DNA of 64,000 bases from Stenotrophomonas sp. 610A2 (GCF_030549615.1 NZ_CP130832.1:124001-188000); one strand, 5' to 3'. Positions 8,510-20,100 are shown, counted from the stretch's first letter. Notes: generated by a model from the letters alone, not told the origin. Numbers and translations are program-made.

Positions 8510-10599
8510 GCATGCAGCCGCTGCTGATCGAACTGGGCGTGGAAGAATTGCCGGTCAAGGCGCTGCCGGGCCTGGCGCAGGCCTTCTTCGATGGCGTGAT
8601 CGACGGCCTGGCCAAGCGTGGTGTGGCTTTCGAGCGCGGCGATGCCAAGCCGCTGTCGACCCCGCGTCGCCTCGCCGTGCTGTTGCCGGGCGTGGAGACC
8701 GAACAGCCCGAGCAGCACTCGGAAGTGTTCGGCCCGTACCTGAACATCGCGCTGGACGCCAATGGCGAGCCGACCAAGGCGCTGCAGGGCTTCGCCGCCA
8801 AGGCCGGCATCGACTGGACCGCGCTGGATCGCACCACCGACGCCAAGGGTGAGCGTTTCGTGCTGCGTTCGGTGACCCCGGGCGCGCAGACCGCCAGCCT
8901 GCTGCCGGAGATCCTGCGCGAAGCCATCGCCGCCATGCCCATCCCCAAGCCGATGCGCTGGGGCAGCCACGAATACGCCTTCGCCCGTCCGGTGCATTGG
9001 CTGGTGCTGCTGCACGGCAACGACATCGTGCCGGCCGAGCTGCTGGGCCTGACCTCCGACCGCTTCAGCCGTGGCCACCGTTTCATGGCCGACAAGCAGG
9101 TGTGGCTGAGCAACCCGGCCGACTATGTTGAATCGCTGAAGGCCGCCAACGTGCTGGTCGATGCCGACGCGCGCCGCGAGCGCATCGTCGCCGAGGTCAA
9201 TGCCGCAGCCGCACAGGCTGGCGGCGTGGCCCGCATCACCGACGACAACCTGGAACAGGTGGTCAACCTGGTCGAATGGCCGGCGGCGGTGCTGTGCAGT
9301 TTCGAGCGCGAATTCCTGGCCGTGCCGCAGGAAGCGTTGATCGAGACCATGGAGATCAACCAGAAGTTCTTCCCGGTGCTCGACGGCGGCGGCAAGCTGA
9401 CCGAGAAGTTCATCGGTATTGCCAACATCGAATCCAAGGACGTGGCCGAGGTTTCCAAGGGCTACGAGCGCGTCATCCGCCCGCGCTTCTCCGACGCCAA
9501 GTTCTTCTTCGACGAAGACCTCAAGCAGGGTCTGGTCGGCATGGGCGATGGCCTGAAGACCGTCACCTACCAGGCCAAGCTGGGCAGCGTCGCCGACAAG
9601 GTGCAGCGGGTCAGCGCGCTGGCGCAGATCATCGCGCCGCAGGTGGGTGCCGATCCGGTGCAGGCCAAGCGTGCCGCCGAGCTGGCCAAGAACGACCTGC
9701 AGTCGCGCATGGTCAATGAGTTCCCGGAACTGCAGGGTATTGCTGGCCGTCACTACGCCGTTGCCGGTGGCGAATCACCGTCGGTGGCGCTGGCCATCGA
9801 CGAGAGCTACCAGCCGCGCTTTGCCGCCGATGACATCGCCTTGTCGCCGCTGGGCAAGGTGCTGGCGATTGCCGAGCGCCTGGACACGCTGGCCGGTGGC
9901 TTTGCCGCAGGCCTGAAGCCGACCGGCAACAAGGACCCGTTCGCGCTGCGTCGTAATGCCTTGGGTCTGGCCCGCAGCATCATCGAGTCGGGTTTTGATC
10001 TGGATCTGCGCGCGCTGTTGTCGTCGTCTATCAAGGGGTTGCCTGCTGGGGTCCAACCGAGTGCCGATCTCAATACCGAAACGCTTGGGCTTGACCTCTA
10101 CGACTTCATCATCGACCGCCTGAAGGGTTATTACGCCGACAAGGGCGTACCGGCCACCCACTTCAACGCCGTCGCCGAACTGAAGCCGGCATCGCTGTAC
10201 GACTTCGACCGCCGCATCGATGCCATCGGCACCTTTGCCCAGCTGCCGGAAGCCGAGGCACTGGCCGCGGCCAACAAGCGCATCCGCAACATCCTGCGCA
10301 AGGCCGACGGCGAGATCCCGGGCATGATCGACTCGGCACTGCTGCGTGAACCGGCCGAGAGCGAACTGGCCGAAGCGGTCACCGCTGCCATCGACGACAC
10401 CGGCACCGCGCTGGCGCACAAGGACTACGTGGCCGTGCTCGGCCGCCTGGCCCGCCTGCGCCCGCAGGTAGACGCGTTCTTCGACGCGGTGATGGTCAAC
10501 GCTGACGACCTGGCCCTGCGTGGCAACCGGCTGGCGCTGCTGCGCACGCTGGGCGACCGCCTCGGCAGCGTCGCCGCGATCGAACACCTGTCCAGCTGA
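8506..10599 (+). CDS. glyS: Glycyl-tRNA synthetase beta subunit
   Basis: 697 residues, normal for GlyS. The N-terminus [20 protein letters not shown] and the internal [27 protein letters not shown] and [16 protein letters not shown] are strongly conserved in the family; the C-terminal third contains the DALR-like anticodon-binding helical region. It binds tRNA-Gly and works with GlyQ. The ATG lies in the glyQ stop (overlap ATGA). Followed after only three bases by a TPR-sulfotransferase gene, so the operon continues. Confidence 0.98.
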
Positions 10600-10602
10600 G
10601 GC

Positions 10603-12165
10603 ATGGATACCAGCGCCTCCTGGCAGTCCGCACAGGCCGCTCTGGCCCGGCGCGACATCCCGGAGGCGCAGCGGCAGCTGCGTGCCGTGGTGGATCAGCA
10701 ACCCGCGCACGCCTATGCGCGGGTGATGCTGGCCGGCACCGTATTGGCGCAGGGCCGGCTGCGCGAGGCCGTGCAACAGTTGCAGCAGGCTGCCGGCCTG
10801 GACTACCGCGACCCGGCGCTGCTGCTGCGTGTCGCCCAGGCCTTGTTGCGCGTCGGCGACAGCGAAGGCGTGGCGCGGTTGATGCGCAATGCCTGCGTGG
10901 CCCAATGCAATGACAGCCCGACGCTGGCGGCCCTGGCCCACGTGCTGCAATCACTTGGGCTGCATGCCGATGCCCTGCAATTGATGCAGCGTGCGGCGGC
11001 GGTGGGATTCGACAGTCCCGATTTCCATTACTTCCTTGGCGTGCAGCTGCAGTTCAACGGTGAGCTGGAAGCGGCCGAGCAGGCGCTCACACATTGCCTG
11101 CAGCTGAATCCCAGCCACGGCCGAGCCGCGCTGACCCGTGCACGCCTGCGCCGCTGGCGTACGGACGACAATCATGTCGACGGCCTGCGCAGGCAGCTGC
11201 AGGCAACGGCGGCGGACAGCGAAGACTTCGCAGCACTGTGGTTCGCGCTGTACAAGGAACTGGAGGATATCGGTGATTTCGCCGCGGCATGGGATGCGCT
11301 GCGGCAAGGCAATGCCACGATGTGGCGGCGCCTGCGCCACGATCGTCTTGCCGATAACGCACAGCATGAGGCGATGGCCCGGCTGGCGGCAGCGGGGACC
11401 TTCGCGCCCGTCGAAGCGGCCGATGAGGAGGACGGCGCACAGCCGATCTTCATCATCGGCATGCCGCGTTCGGGCACCACGGTGCTTGAACGCATGCTCG
11501 GCAATCATTCGCAGGTAGCGTCTGCCGGTGAGCTTGGCGATTTTGCCCAGCAATTGCGATTGGCCGCCGATCAGGCTGGCCGCGCGCTGCTCGACCCTGC
11601 ATTGCTGCAGGCGCTGCCAACGCTGGATTACGCTGCCGTCGGAGAAGGTTATCTGCGGCAGACGCGTTGGCGCCTGGCCGGACAACGCCGTTTCATCGAC
11701 AAGCTGCCGCCAAATTACCTGCTGGCAGGCCCGATCGCGCACGCACTGCCGAAGGCGGTGATCGTCTACGTCAGGCGCGATCCCATGGCGGTGTGCTTTT
11801 CCAACTACCGCGCCATGTTCGGTGACTCCTATGCTTACAGCTATGAGCTTGAGGCCCTGGCTGCGCACCACGCAGCGCATACGCAGCTGATGCAGGCCTG
11901 GCAGCAGCATCTGCCAGGGCGTGTGCTGGAGATCGACTACGAAGCGATGGTGCACGATCCCGATGCGGCACTGGCGCAGGTGCTGCAACGCTGCGGGCTT
12001 GCCGCGGAAAGCGGCGGCAGTGACCTGACCCGCAATGCGGCCGCGACTGCCACCCTCAGCAGCGTGCAGGTACGCGAGCCGGTACACGCACGCAACATCG
12101 ACGAATGGCGGCGCTATGCCACTGAGCTCGCGCCGCTGCGTGAGCGCCTGCAGGGCAGCAGATAA
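10603..12165 (+). CDS. TPR-repeat sulfotransferase
   Basis: 520 residues in two parts. Residues about 1-190 are tetratricopeptide-like repeats (alternating A/L-rich helices, AEQALTHCLQLNPSHG being a clear TPR turn). Residues about 280-510 form a PAPS-dependent sulfotransferase: the 5'-phosphosulfate loop FIIGMPRSGTTVLERML near residue 285 and the 3'-phosphate motif IVYVRRDPMAVCFSNY near 387 are both intact. It should move a sulfuryl group from PAPS to an unknown acceptor, possibly a protein or a glycan. There is no signal peptide or membrane helix, so it is likely cytosolic. It starts three bases after glyS and shares its operon; a functional tie to translation is possible but unproven. It ends at a strong hairpin. 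Confidence 0.9.
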   Translation: MDTSASWQSAQAALARRDIPEAQRQLRAVVDQQPAHAYARVMLAGTVLAQGRLREAVQQLQQAAGLDYRDPALLLRVAQALLRVGDSEGVARLMRNACVAQCNDSPTLAALAHVLQSLGLHADALQLMQRAAAVGFDSPDFHYFLGVQLQFNGELEAAEQALTHCLQLNPSHGRAALTRARLRRWRTDDNHVDGLRRQLQATAADSEDFAALWFALYKELEDIGDFAAAWDALRQGNATMWRRLRHDRLADNAQHEAMARLAAAGTFAPVEAADEEDGAQPIFIIGMPRSGTTVLERMLGNHSQVASAGELGDFAQQLRLAADQAGRALLDPALLQALPTLDYAAVGEGYLRQTRWRLAGQRRFIDKLPPNYLLAGPIAHALPKAVIVYVRRDPMAVCFSNYRAMFGDSYAYSYELEALAAHHAAHTQLMQAWQQHLPGRVLEIDYEAMVHDPDAALAQVLQRCGLAAESGGSDLTRNAAATATLSSVQVREPVHARNIDEWRRYATELAPLRERLQGSR

Positions 12166-12195
12166 AACGGGAGCGGCCTTGGCCGCTCCCGTTCA
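12166..12195. terminator. Bidirectional terminator
   Basis: A 12-base arm (ACGGGAGCGGCC, 12167-12178) and its perfect inverse (12181-12192) form a GC-rich hairpin between convergent genes. On the minus strand it is followed by TTTT, matching the end of the TonB receptor gene; on the plus strand it follows the sulfotransferase stop directly. Confidence 0.8.
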
Positions 12196-12212
12196 TTGCC
12201 TTTGCATCCTGT

Positions 12213-14987
12213 TTACTGGGCGCGGCCGAAGCGCCAGTTCATCTCCAGCATGTAGGAGCGGCCGTAGCCGTTGTAGTTGAAGACGTTGTAGTACGGGTAG
12301 GTGGTATAGGTACGATCACGCGGCGGTCGCTCGCCGGTGAGGTTGTTGGCGGTGACGCTCAACGAGACATCATCGGTTACCGCGTAGTCCACGGTCAGGT
12401 TGAAGGTGGTCCAGGCCTTGACCTTGCCTGCGTCATCGGCTGCATAGCCCTCGGTGGTGTCCTGGGCGGCGAAGTTCGGCGTGCGCCCGTAGCGGATGCC
12501 ATACAGCGTCGTGGTCCAGTCGCCCATCTGCCAGCCCAGGGTGCCGCTGAAGATGTTCTTGAACTCGGAGGAGTAATACGGATCGCGCAGCAGGTCGATC
12601 ACCGGGTCCTCCGGATACTGCTGGCTCTCATGCTTGAGGGTGACGTTGTAGCGCGCACCCAGCATGAAGCTGCCCCAGCTGTCGGTGGCCCAGCGGTAGT
12701 CCAGGTTGGCGGTGACGCCGCTGACATCCTCCTTGGCGACGTTGATCGGGTTCACCGCCACCGTGTTGATCTGGTTCGGTTGCGGTGCGTTCGGGCCAGC
12801 ACGTCCAATGCGCTGCAGGGCATCGACGCAGGTCGGCGAGCTGGCATCCAGCTGGCCCTGACGGCATGCCGATTCATTGCGCAGCAGCAGGTCCAGGTCG
12901 AGGTCGGCGACCTTGTTGTCGATCTTGATCCGGTAGTAATCGGCGCTGACCGTGAAGCTGCTGTTGGGCGACCAGACCACGCCACCGCCCCAGGACTTGG
13001 CGGTGATCGACTTCAGGTCGCCATTGCCGGAGCGGGAGCCGCGCACCTGTTCGTCGTTGAGCGTGCACTGGCTGATCGGGACGCCGGGTTGCTCGGTGGC
13101 GCAGCGGTAGTAGTCCGGCACGAAGGTGTAGAAGCCGCTGTCGCCGGCAAAGACGTAGGCCATGTCCGGTGACTTGAACGCGGTGGCGTAGTTGCCGCGG
13201 AACAGCAGCGAATCGATAGGCCGGAACTCCAGCGCGGCTTTCCAGGTGGCACGTGAATCACTGCCGCCGCCATCGTTCTTGTAATCGTCGTAGCGCCCGG
13301 ACAGGCTGGCGGTGAGCTTGCTGAAGATCGGCACGCGCAGTTCCACCGCTGCCGCCCAGTTGTCGCGCTTGCCCTTGCCCTGGGTGCCGCTCAGGCCCCA
13401 GAACTGGTCGCTGACCACGCGCGAGTCGGTGGGGTTGCTCCAGGATTGCTGGCCGGCCTGCAGCACGCCGGCGAAGCCGACATCACCGGCGGGCAGGGTG
13501 AACAGCGAGGTGTTGGTGAACTGCAGGTTGACGTTCTGCGTCCAGGTCTTGGACTTGGTGCGGATCTCGCCCTGGAAGCTGCGGTACTGCTCCGGCGTCA
13601 GCGCCTGGTAGAAGCCGGCATCGTTCGGCTCGTAGATCGGATAACCGTAGTAATCACCCAGCTGCGGGCCGAGGAAGTGCTCGCGGAAGAAGTCTTCCAT
13701 CTTGTCCTTCAACGGCCACCACTGGCGGCTGTCGATGTGGTACTCGGAGCGGGCGTAGTAAGCGTTGTAGTCCCAGTTCGACTGGCCCACCGCGCCCTTG
13801 ATGCCAAGCGCGACGTTGTAGGAGTCGGCGGTCTGGCGCTCGTTGTTGAAGTTGAGGTCACCGGTTTCCTCCGGCGAGAAGATGCGCTGGTAACTCTCCA
13901 GGTCGCCGGTCAGGTTGTTGAAGATGTAGCCACTGGTGTCCAGCGACGGTTGCCAGAAGCGGGAGCCGGAGTTGCTCTCGTTCTTGGTGCGGTTCATCAG
14001 CAAGGTGGCGTAGAGGTCGGTGGTCTCGTTGACCGCGTAATTCAGGTTGGCATAGCCCGAGGCGCTGCGTTCCTTGTTGAGGATGGTCGAGTAACCCGGC
14101 TCGTAACGGCTGCCGCAGTAGTTGCCGCGGCCAGGGCGGGTGTCATAGAAGGTGGTGCCCCCGAACAGGCCAGCCAGCGGTGCGCAGGCTGCTGCACCCG
14201 GGTCGATATAGGCGCCGCTGCTGCTGTTGTGCACGAAGGTGCGGCTGCCGTAACGCGCGGCGACGTCGGGGTTGTCGTTGGTGGAATCGAAATCCTTGCG
14301 GTTGAAGCCGTAGATCGGGTCCTGGTTGCTCAGCTGCAGGCCGGCGGTCAGGTCGAGGTCGCCCCAGCTGTGGCCACTGGTCAGCTGGAAGCGCTGGTTG
14401 CTGCCACCGCCGCCATCGTAGCCGCCGATGCGGAAGCTCATCTCGGTGCCATCCAGCTGCTTCTTGAGGATGATGTTGACCACGCCAGCGATCGCGCTGG
14501 AACCATAGATCGACGACTGGTTACCCGGGGCGATGTCGATGCGCTCGACCATCGAGGTGGGGATGCTGGCCAGGTCGACGAAGTTGCTCTGGCCGTTGTA
14601 GAGCAGCGGGTAGTCCGCCATCGGCCTGCCGTCGATCAACACCAGGGTGAAGCCCGGGTCCAGGCCGAGCAGGCTGATGGGTTTGGCCGCCGAGGTGAAG
14701 CCGCCGGAGAACTGGCTGTCCTGTACCGCGCCGGTGGCCAGTGGCTGCGAGCGCAGGACTTCGTAGACATCCTTGAAGCCCTGCTTCTGGATGTCCTGGG
14801 CGGTGATCGAGGTGATCGGGGTGGCCGTTTCGACCTGCACCTGCGGGATCAGGGAGCCGGTGACGGTGATCTTGTCGAGGGTTTCGACGTTTCTCTTGTC
14901 TGCCTCGCTCTGGGATTGGGCGAAGGAAAGGGGGGAGTAAGCGGCAATCACCGTGCAGACCGCCGCGCTGAGGAGTTGTCGTTTCAT
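12213..14987 (-). CDS. TonB-dependent outer-membrane receptor
   Basis: 924 residues. A Sec signal peptide (MKRQLLSAAVCTVIAAYSPLSFA, cleavage probably before QSQSE) is followed by a TonB-box-like stretch VETLDKITVTGS (about residues 35-46), a plug domain (about 50-180, with DVYEVLRSQP, LVLIDGRPM, ERIDIAPGNQSSIYGSSAIAGVVNIILKK split across the strand pattern) and a 22-stranded barrel to the C-terminus. The ending YMLEMNWRFGRAQ carries the last strand but with three residues after the aromatic-rich end. The family imports large ligands such as oligosaccharides, siderophores or peptides using TonB-ExbBD energy. The VTGS plug type is the one most expanded in Xanthomonadaceae, often for plant or peptide-derived compounds. 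Nearby genes do not reveal the ligand. Monocistronic; no Fur box recognised. Confidence 0.93.
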   Translation of the reverse strand: MKRQLLSAAVCTVIAAYSPLSFAQSQSEADKRNVETLDKITVTGSLIPQVQVETATPITSITAQDIQKQGFKDVYEVLRSQPLATGAVQDSQFSGGFTSAAKPISLLGLDPGFTLVLIDGRPMADYPLLYNGQSNFVDLASIPTSMVERIDIAPGNQSSIYGSSAIAGVVNIILKKQLDGTEMSFRIGGYDGGGGSNQRFQLTSGHSWGDLDLTAGLQLSNQDPIYGFNRKDFDSTNDNPDVAARYGSRTFVHNSSSGAYIDPGAAACAPLAGLFGGTTFYDTRPGRGNYCGSRYEPGYSTILNKERSASGYANLNYAVNETTDLYATLLMNRTKNESNSGSRFWQPSLDTSGYIFNNLTGDLESYQRIFSPEETGDLNFNNERQTADSYNVALGIKGAVGQSNWDYNAYYARSEYHIDSRQWWPLKDKMEDFFREHFLGPQLGDYYGYPIYEPNDAGFYQALTPEQYRSFQGEIRTKSKTWTQNVNLQFTNTSLFTLPAGDVGFAGVLQAGQQSWSNPTDSRVVSDQFWGLSGTQGKGKRDNWAAAVELRVPIFSKLTASLSGRYDDYKNDGGGSDSRATWKAALEFRPIDSLLFRGNYATAFKSPDMAYVFAGDSGFYTFVPDYYRCATEQPGVPISQCTLNDEQVRGSRSGNGDLKSITAKSWGGGVVWSPNSSFTVSADYYRIKIDNKVADLDLDLLLRNESACRQGQLDASSPTCVDALQRIGRAGPNAPQPNQINTVAVNPINVAKEDVSGVTANLDYRWATDSWGSFMLGARYNVTLKHESQQYPEDPVIDLLRDPYYSSEFKNIFSGTLGWQMGDWTTTLYGIRYGRTPNFAAQDTTEGYAADDAGKVKAWTTFNLTVDYAVTDDVSLSVTANNLTGERPPRDRTYTTYPYYNVFNYNGYGRSYMLEMNWRFGRAQ

Positions 14988-15301
14988 CGTGGGTACCTGG
15001 ACTCGTGGAAGTTCCTGGACCCAGTCAACCGGCCGCTCCTTGCTGGCAGCGCATTAACCCGGGACAGCATCACCACGTGTTCTAGGAACCGGAGCGGCTG
15101 GGCGTTTCACGATAATTTAACTGCACCCGTCAACACGGCGTGATGGTCCGTACAGCATGGTGGAGGCGAACGAATCGAATGTAGTGCCGAGCCATGCTCG
15201 GCCGAGGCATTCCCGGTACGGCCTCTGCCGAGCATGGCTCGGCACTACCGTAGGCAGCTTCATGACGGCCGTGTGATTTTGCTGGTCATGTTCGGACCGG
15301 T
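14988..15301. other. Intergenic region without a gene
   Basis: Holds the promoter region of the divergent TonB receptor and tamA genes and a pair of SMAG repeats (15181-15248). An AT-rich stretch (ATAATTTAA, about 15113-15121) stands out from the GC-rich background and may belong to the receptor promoter. Nothing else recognised. Confidence 0.5.
15181..15248. repeat. Head-to-head pair of SMAG palindromes
   Basis: GTAGTGCCGAGCCATGCTCG... at 15181-15202 and its inverted copy at 15226-15248, 23 bases apart. Same family as 4730-4845 and 43438-43554. Confidence 0.85.
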
Positions 15302-17101
15302 ATGCTGACGCGCATGCAGCTATCTCGAATCACCCCGCTTCTTCTGTTCCTGGCGTCGCTGGCAGCAGTTCCCCTTGCCCATGCCCGCGGCACCATCGAA
15401 AAGGTCCAGATCAAGGGTCTGGACAAGGGTGATGACGCCGAAATCATCGAAAACATCGAGTCCTCGCTGTCGGTCTACGACGCGGTCGGCAAGGTGCAGG
15501 GCGAGTCGCGGCTGGAATACCTGCTGTCACAGGCCGAGCGGCAGACGCGTACGGCGCTGGAGCCGTTCGGTTTCTACAACCCGAAGATCACCGTGGAAGC
15601 GCCGCGTAGCGGCGACACCCTGCAGGTGACGATCCAGGTCGACAAGGGCGAGCAGATCAAGGTCCGCACCCAGGAACTGGCCATCACCGGCCCGGCCTCG
15701 CGCGACACCTACCTGCAGGACGACATCGAGGCCTTCCATCCCAAGACCGGCGAAGTCTTCGATTCGGTCAGCTACGAGGCCAGCAAGATCACCATCACCC
15801 GGCGCCTGGCCGAGCGTGGCTACTTCGATGCGGATTTCACCCAGCGCAAGGTGGAAGTGACCCGTGCCGAGAATGCGGCCGACATTTTCCTCACCTGGGA
15901 CAGCGGCCGCCGCTACAACATGGGGCCGATCACCTTCGAGCAGGATTACTTCCGCCCGGGCCTGTTCGAGCCGCTGGTGTATTGGGAGCAGGGCAGCTAC
16001 TGGCACGAAGGCAAGCTTGATCGCCTGCGCGAGTCGCTGACCAAGCTTGATTACTTCAGCGTCATCGACATCCAGCCGCACCCGGAAAACGCCGACGACA
16101 ATGGCGAGGTGCCGGTCAACGTCAAGCTGACCCGCGCCAAGCGCACCATCTATACCGCTGGCCTGAGCTACGGCAGCGAGAGCGGCCCCGGTGTGCGTGG
16201 CGGCGTCGAGCGCCGCTACGTCAACCGGCGTGGCCACAAGCTCACTACCCAGCTGGACTACGCGCAGAAGCGCAAGAGCTTCATCACCAGCTACCGGGTG
16301 CCGGGTTTCCGCTGGCTGGACGGTTGGTACAGCTACGCGGTCAGTGCCTACGACGAGCAGACCGATTACATCGACCTGCGCAACGTCAAGCTGATCGCCA
16401 GCCGCAGCGGTGAGATCAACGAGCACTGGACCGCCATCGTCTCGATGAATGCCTTGCGCGAGCGCTGGCGTTACAGCTCCGGCGATGAGTTCAATGCAGC
16501 GGTCTACAACTACTCGACGCTGGTCTACCCGCAGCTCACCGCCGACTACGTCGATGTCGATGACAAGAGCTTCCCGCGCCGTGGCCTGAGCGGCAACGCC
16601 ACCATGCGCGGCGGCATCGAAGGTGCGGGTTCGGATACCAGCTTCATCCAGGCTGATGCCACCGTGCGTTGGTATATCCCGGTGGGTGATGCCGATCGCC
16701 TGATCCTGCGCGGCCAGGCCGGCACCACCTGGACCAGCGATCTGGTCGCGATGCCACCCAGCCTGCGTTACTTCGCCGGTGGTGACCGCTCCATCCGAGG
16801 CTATGCCTTCCGCGAAGTCGGCCCACGCACACCGCCGCCGGACAAGTTCGCCTTGGGCGCGAAAAACCTGGTGGTCGGTTCGGTCGAGTATGAGCATTAC
16901 TTCGGTGGTGGCCCGTGGGGCGGTGCGGTGTTCGTGGACACCGGCAGCGCCTTCGACAACAACATCGACCTGCATACCGGCGTGGGTTTCGGCGTGCGCT
17001 GGAAGTCGCCGGTGGGCCCGGTGCGCATTGATATCGCGCACGGTTTGAACAACCCGGATTCGCAGTTCCAGCTGTATCTGAACATCGGAGCTGACCTGTG
17101 A
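15302..17101 (+). CDS. tamA: Translocation and assembly module outer-membrane protein TamA
   Basis: 599 residues, Omp85 superfamily. A signal peptide (cleavage after AHA, about residue 28) precedes periplasmic POTRA domains (about 30-270; the first starts GTIEKVQIKGLDKGDDAEI) and a 16-stranded barrel (about 280-599). The Omp85 signature SLRYFAGGDRSIRGY (lid-lock RGY) is present near residue 490, and FGVRWKSPVGPVRIDIAH near the end is typical. TamA works with TamB to insert outer-membrane proteins or move phospholipids. ATG at 15302 or an in-frame ATG at 15314 could be used; the signal peptide is intact from either. The stop overlaps the tamB GTG start. Confidence 0.95.
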   Translation: MLTRMQLSRITPLLLFLASLAAVPLAHARGTIEKVQIKGLDKGDDAEIIENIESSLSVYDAVGKVQGESRLEYLLSQAERQTRTALEPFGFYNPKITVEAPRSGDTLQVTIQVDKGEQIKVRTQELAITGPASRDTYLQDDIEAFHPKTGEVFDSVSYEASKITITRRLAERGYFDADFTQRKVEVTRAENAADIFLTWDSGRRYNMGPITFEQDYFRPGLFEPLVYWEQGSYWHEGKLDRLRESLTKLDYFSVIDIQPHPENADDNGEVPVNVKLTRAKRTIYTAGLSYGSESGPGVRGGVERRYVNRRGHKLTTQLDYAQKRKSFITSYRVPGFRWLDGWYSYAVSAYDEQTDYIDLRNVKLIASRSGEINEHWTAIVSMNALRERWRYSSGDEFNAAVYNYSTLVYPQLTADYVDVDDKSFPRRGLSGNATMRGGIEGAGSDTSFIQADATVRWYIPVGDADRLILRGQAGTTWTSDLVAMPPSLRYFAGGDRSIRGYAFREVGPRTPPPDKFALGAKNLVVGSVEYEHYFGGGPWGGAVFVDTGSAFDNNIDLHTGVGFGVRWKSPVGPVRIDIAHGLNNPDSQFQLYLNIGADL

Positions 17102-20100
17102 GTACACGCCCCGATGAAGTAACCCCGGAAGAACGCGAAGCCCGCATCGCCGAGCTGCGCGCCAAGCGCAGGGCGCGGTTGCGCAAGCTGGCGGTGCGCA
17201 GTGGCATCACCATCACCGTGCTGGTGTTGCTGGGCCTGTTCGCGCTGTACTGGCTGCTGCAGACCGTGGCCGGCCGCGAGGTGTTGCTGGCGCAGGTGGT
17301 GGCGCGCCTGCCCGCTGGTTCATCGCTGACCTGGAGCAAGGCTGACGGCCCGCTGGCCGGGCCCTTGGTCCTGCACGACCTGGATTTCCGCTACAACGAG
17401 CTGCATTTCACCGCCGGCCAGGCCTATCTGGATCCGGATATCCGTCCCTTGCTCGGCCGCAAGCTGCGGCTGGATGCGCTGCGCATCACCGATGCCACGC
17501 TGGAGCTGGGGCCATCGGAAGATACGCCGTTCGAGCTGCCCAACTGGCCGGATGTATTGCCGGCCATCGACTTGCCGTTGGCCTTGCAGGCCGACACCAT
17601 CGTCATCGATGGCCTGCGCATCACCCAGCTGCAGCAGCCGATCATCGACATCACCAAAGTCCGCGGCGGGCTTGAAGCCGCCGATGGCGAATTCACCGCC
17701 ACCCAGATCAAGGTCAACAGCAACCTCGGTGACTTCCGCATCGATGGCCATTACCTGCCACGCAAGGACTACGCCACTGATCTGACCGTGCGCGCGCTGA
17801 TGCCGCCACGTCCAGGCCAGCCAGCCGCGCGTCTGGGTCTGGTCGCACGCGGTGATCTGGCCCATATGGAAGTTGCAGTGGCCGGCTACGCGCCCAAGCC
17901 GCTGCATGTCAGCTTCATTCTTGACGGCCGCAACGATCCGGTCTGGAACGTGGCCGCGCGCAGCGAGCAGCTGGATATCGGTCAGTTGGTGCCGGCGCAA
18001 TTCCTGGCCGAGGCACCGGCGCCGCTGGCATTGGATTTCACCGCACGTGGACGTGGTGGCCAGGCGCAGCTGCAGGGCCGCGTGCGCCAGGGCGAGAACG
18101 AGCTGGTGTTGGCACCCTCCAACATCGCCATCGAAAAGCAGGTGCTGACGGTTTCGCCGCTGGTTGCCGAAGCCTTCGGTGGCAGCGTGCGCCTGCAGGG
18201 CACGGCTGATTTCACCGATACGCAGAATCCGGGCTTCCGCTTCGCGGTGGTCGCCAACCAGCTCACCTATGTGCCCGAGCCAGATCCGAGTTCGCCCGAC
18301 ACCACGCCGGTACCGCTGCACCTGAAGGAAGCGCGTCTGGGCGTGGCCGGCAACCTGAAGAACTGGGCGGCGGTCGGCAAGGCCGATGTGGCGCGCGAAG
18401 CACAGGACGCCAATCTCGATTTCGACGTGCGCGGCAACGACCAGCAGGCGCATATCGAACGACTCAAGGCGACCACGCCCGGCGGTGCGCTGGAACTGAA
18501 GGGTTCGGCAGCATGGGCACCGACCCTGGCCTGGGATGTGGATGCAAACCTGTCCAAGTTCGATCCCGGCTACTTCGCACCGGGTTGGGAAGGCAATCTG
18601 TCCGGCACGCTGGCCTCCAAGGGCAAGCAGCTGCCGGCCGTGGCCGGTAGCAGCGACATGCGCTTCGAGGCCACGCTGGATGTGCCGCAGATCAACGGCA
18701 TGCTGCGCGGGCGTCGCGTCGATGCACGCGCCAAGCTCGCGCTGCAGGGCACCCAGGGCGAGGGCAATGTGCGGCTGGTGATGGGCGACAGCCAGATCGA
18801 GGCAAAAGGCAAGGTCGGTGATCGCCTGGATGTGGATGCGCGGCTGCAGCCACTGCATCTGTCCGACCTGCTGCCCGGTGGCACCGGCAGCCTGGCCGGC
18901 ACCCTGCAGCTGCGCGGCACCCCGAGCCAACCGGACATCAGCGCCGACCTGCGCGGCAACGGCCTGCAATGGGACGACTGGAAGGCGCAGCAGATCAGCA
19001 TCAATGGCCGCCTGCCGTGGCAGGGCAGCAATGGTGCGCTGGAGATCCACGGCAGCGCGGTGGAAGTCGGCATGTTGCTGGACCAGGTCAACATCAACGC
19101 GCGCGGCAGCGTGCAGAACCTGCAGCTGGACGCCGATACCCGCAATGAGATGGGCGCGTTGGCGTTGAGTGGCAGCGTGCGCCAGCAGGGACAGGCATGG
19201 CGCGGCGAGCTGGCCTCGCTGCGGATCGCGCCGGTCAAGGGCGCGCCATGGCAGCTGCGGCAAGCCGCTGCGTTCAATGTGCAGGGCAGCAACTTCACCC
19301 TGTCCGACGCCTGCCTGGGCTCGGAGACCGGCGGCGCCCTGTGCATCGCCGCCAACTGGCCGCGCGAAGGCCTGCAGCTGCGCGGTGATGCCTTGCCGCT
19401 GGCGTTGGTGCAGCCATGGCTGCCGCCCAACGAAGGCCGCCGCATGTACCTGCGCGGCGAGATCACCCTGGACGGCAACATCCGCCCGCGTGGCAATGCC
19501 TGGGAAGGTGCCTTCAAGGTCGCCTCGGCCGAAGGTGGCATCCGCCTCGGCGACAACGCCCGCGGCGAGCTGGTTCGCTACGACCATTTCTCGCTCAACG
19601 TCGACATGTTGCCCAACAGCATCAAGGGCTACCTCGGTGTTGGTTTCCAGGGCGACGGCTTCATCGATGCCAAGGTACAGACCGGCTGGGAGCCGAACGC
19701 GGCGCTGACCGGCGAGCTGTACATGAACATCGCGCGGCTGTACTGGCTGGAGCTGTTCTCGCCGGATCTGGTGCGGCCGCAAGGCCTGATCGAAGGCCAC
19801 GTCAGCCTGCGCGGCACGCGCTCGCAGCCGACCCTGGGCGGCGACGCCAAGCTCAGCAACTTCACCGGTGAGTTCCCGGCGCTGGGCCTGATCCTGAGCG
19901 AAGGCAAGGGCAGCTTCGTCGCCCAGCCCGATGGCTCGGCGCGCATCAGCGCCTCGACCAAGACCGGTGGCGAAGGCACGCTGCAGGTGGATGGCGGCCT
20001 GTCCTGGTTCGGTGACGCGCAGCCCTTGCAGCTGCATATCCACGGCGACAAGGTGCTGCTGGCAAACACCAGTGAACTGCGCGTGGTGGCCAACCCGGAC

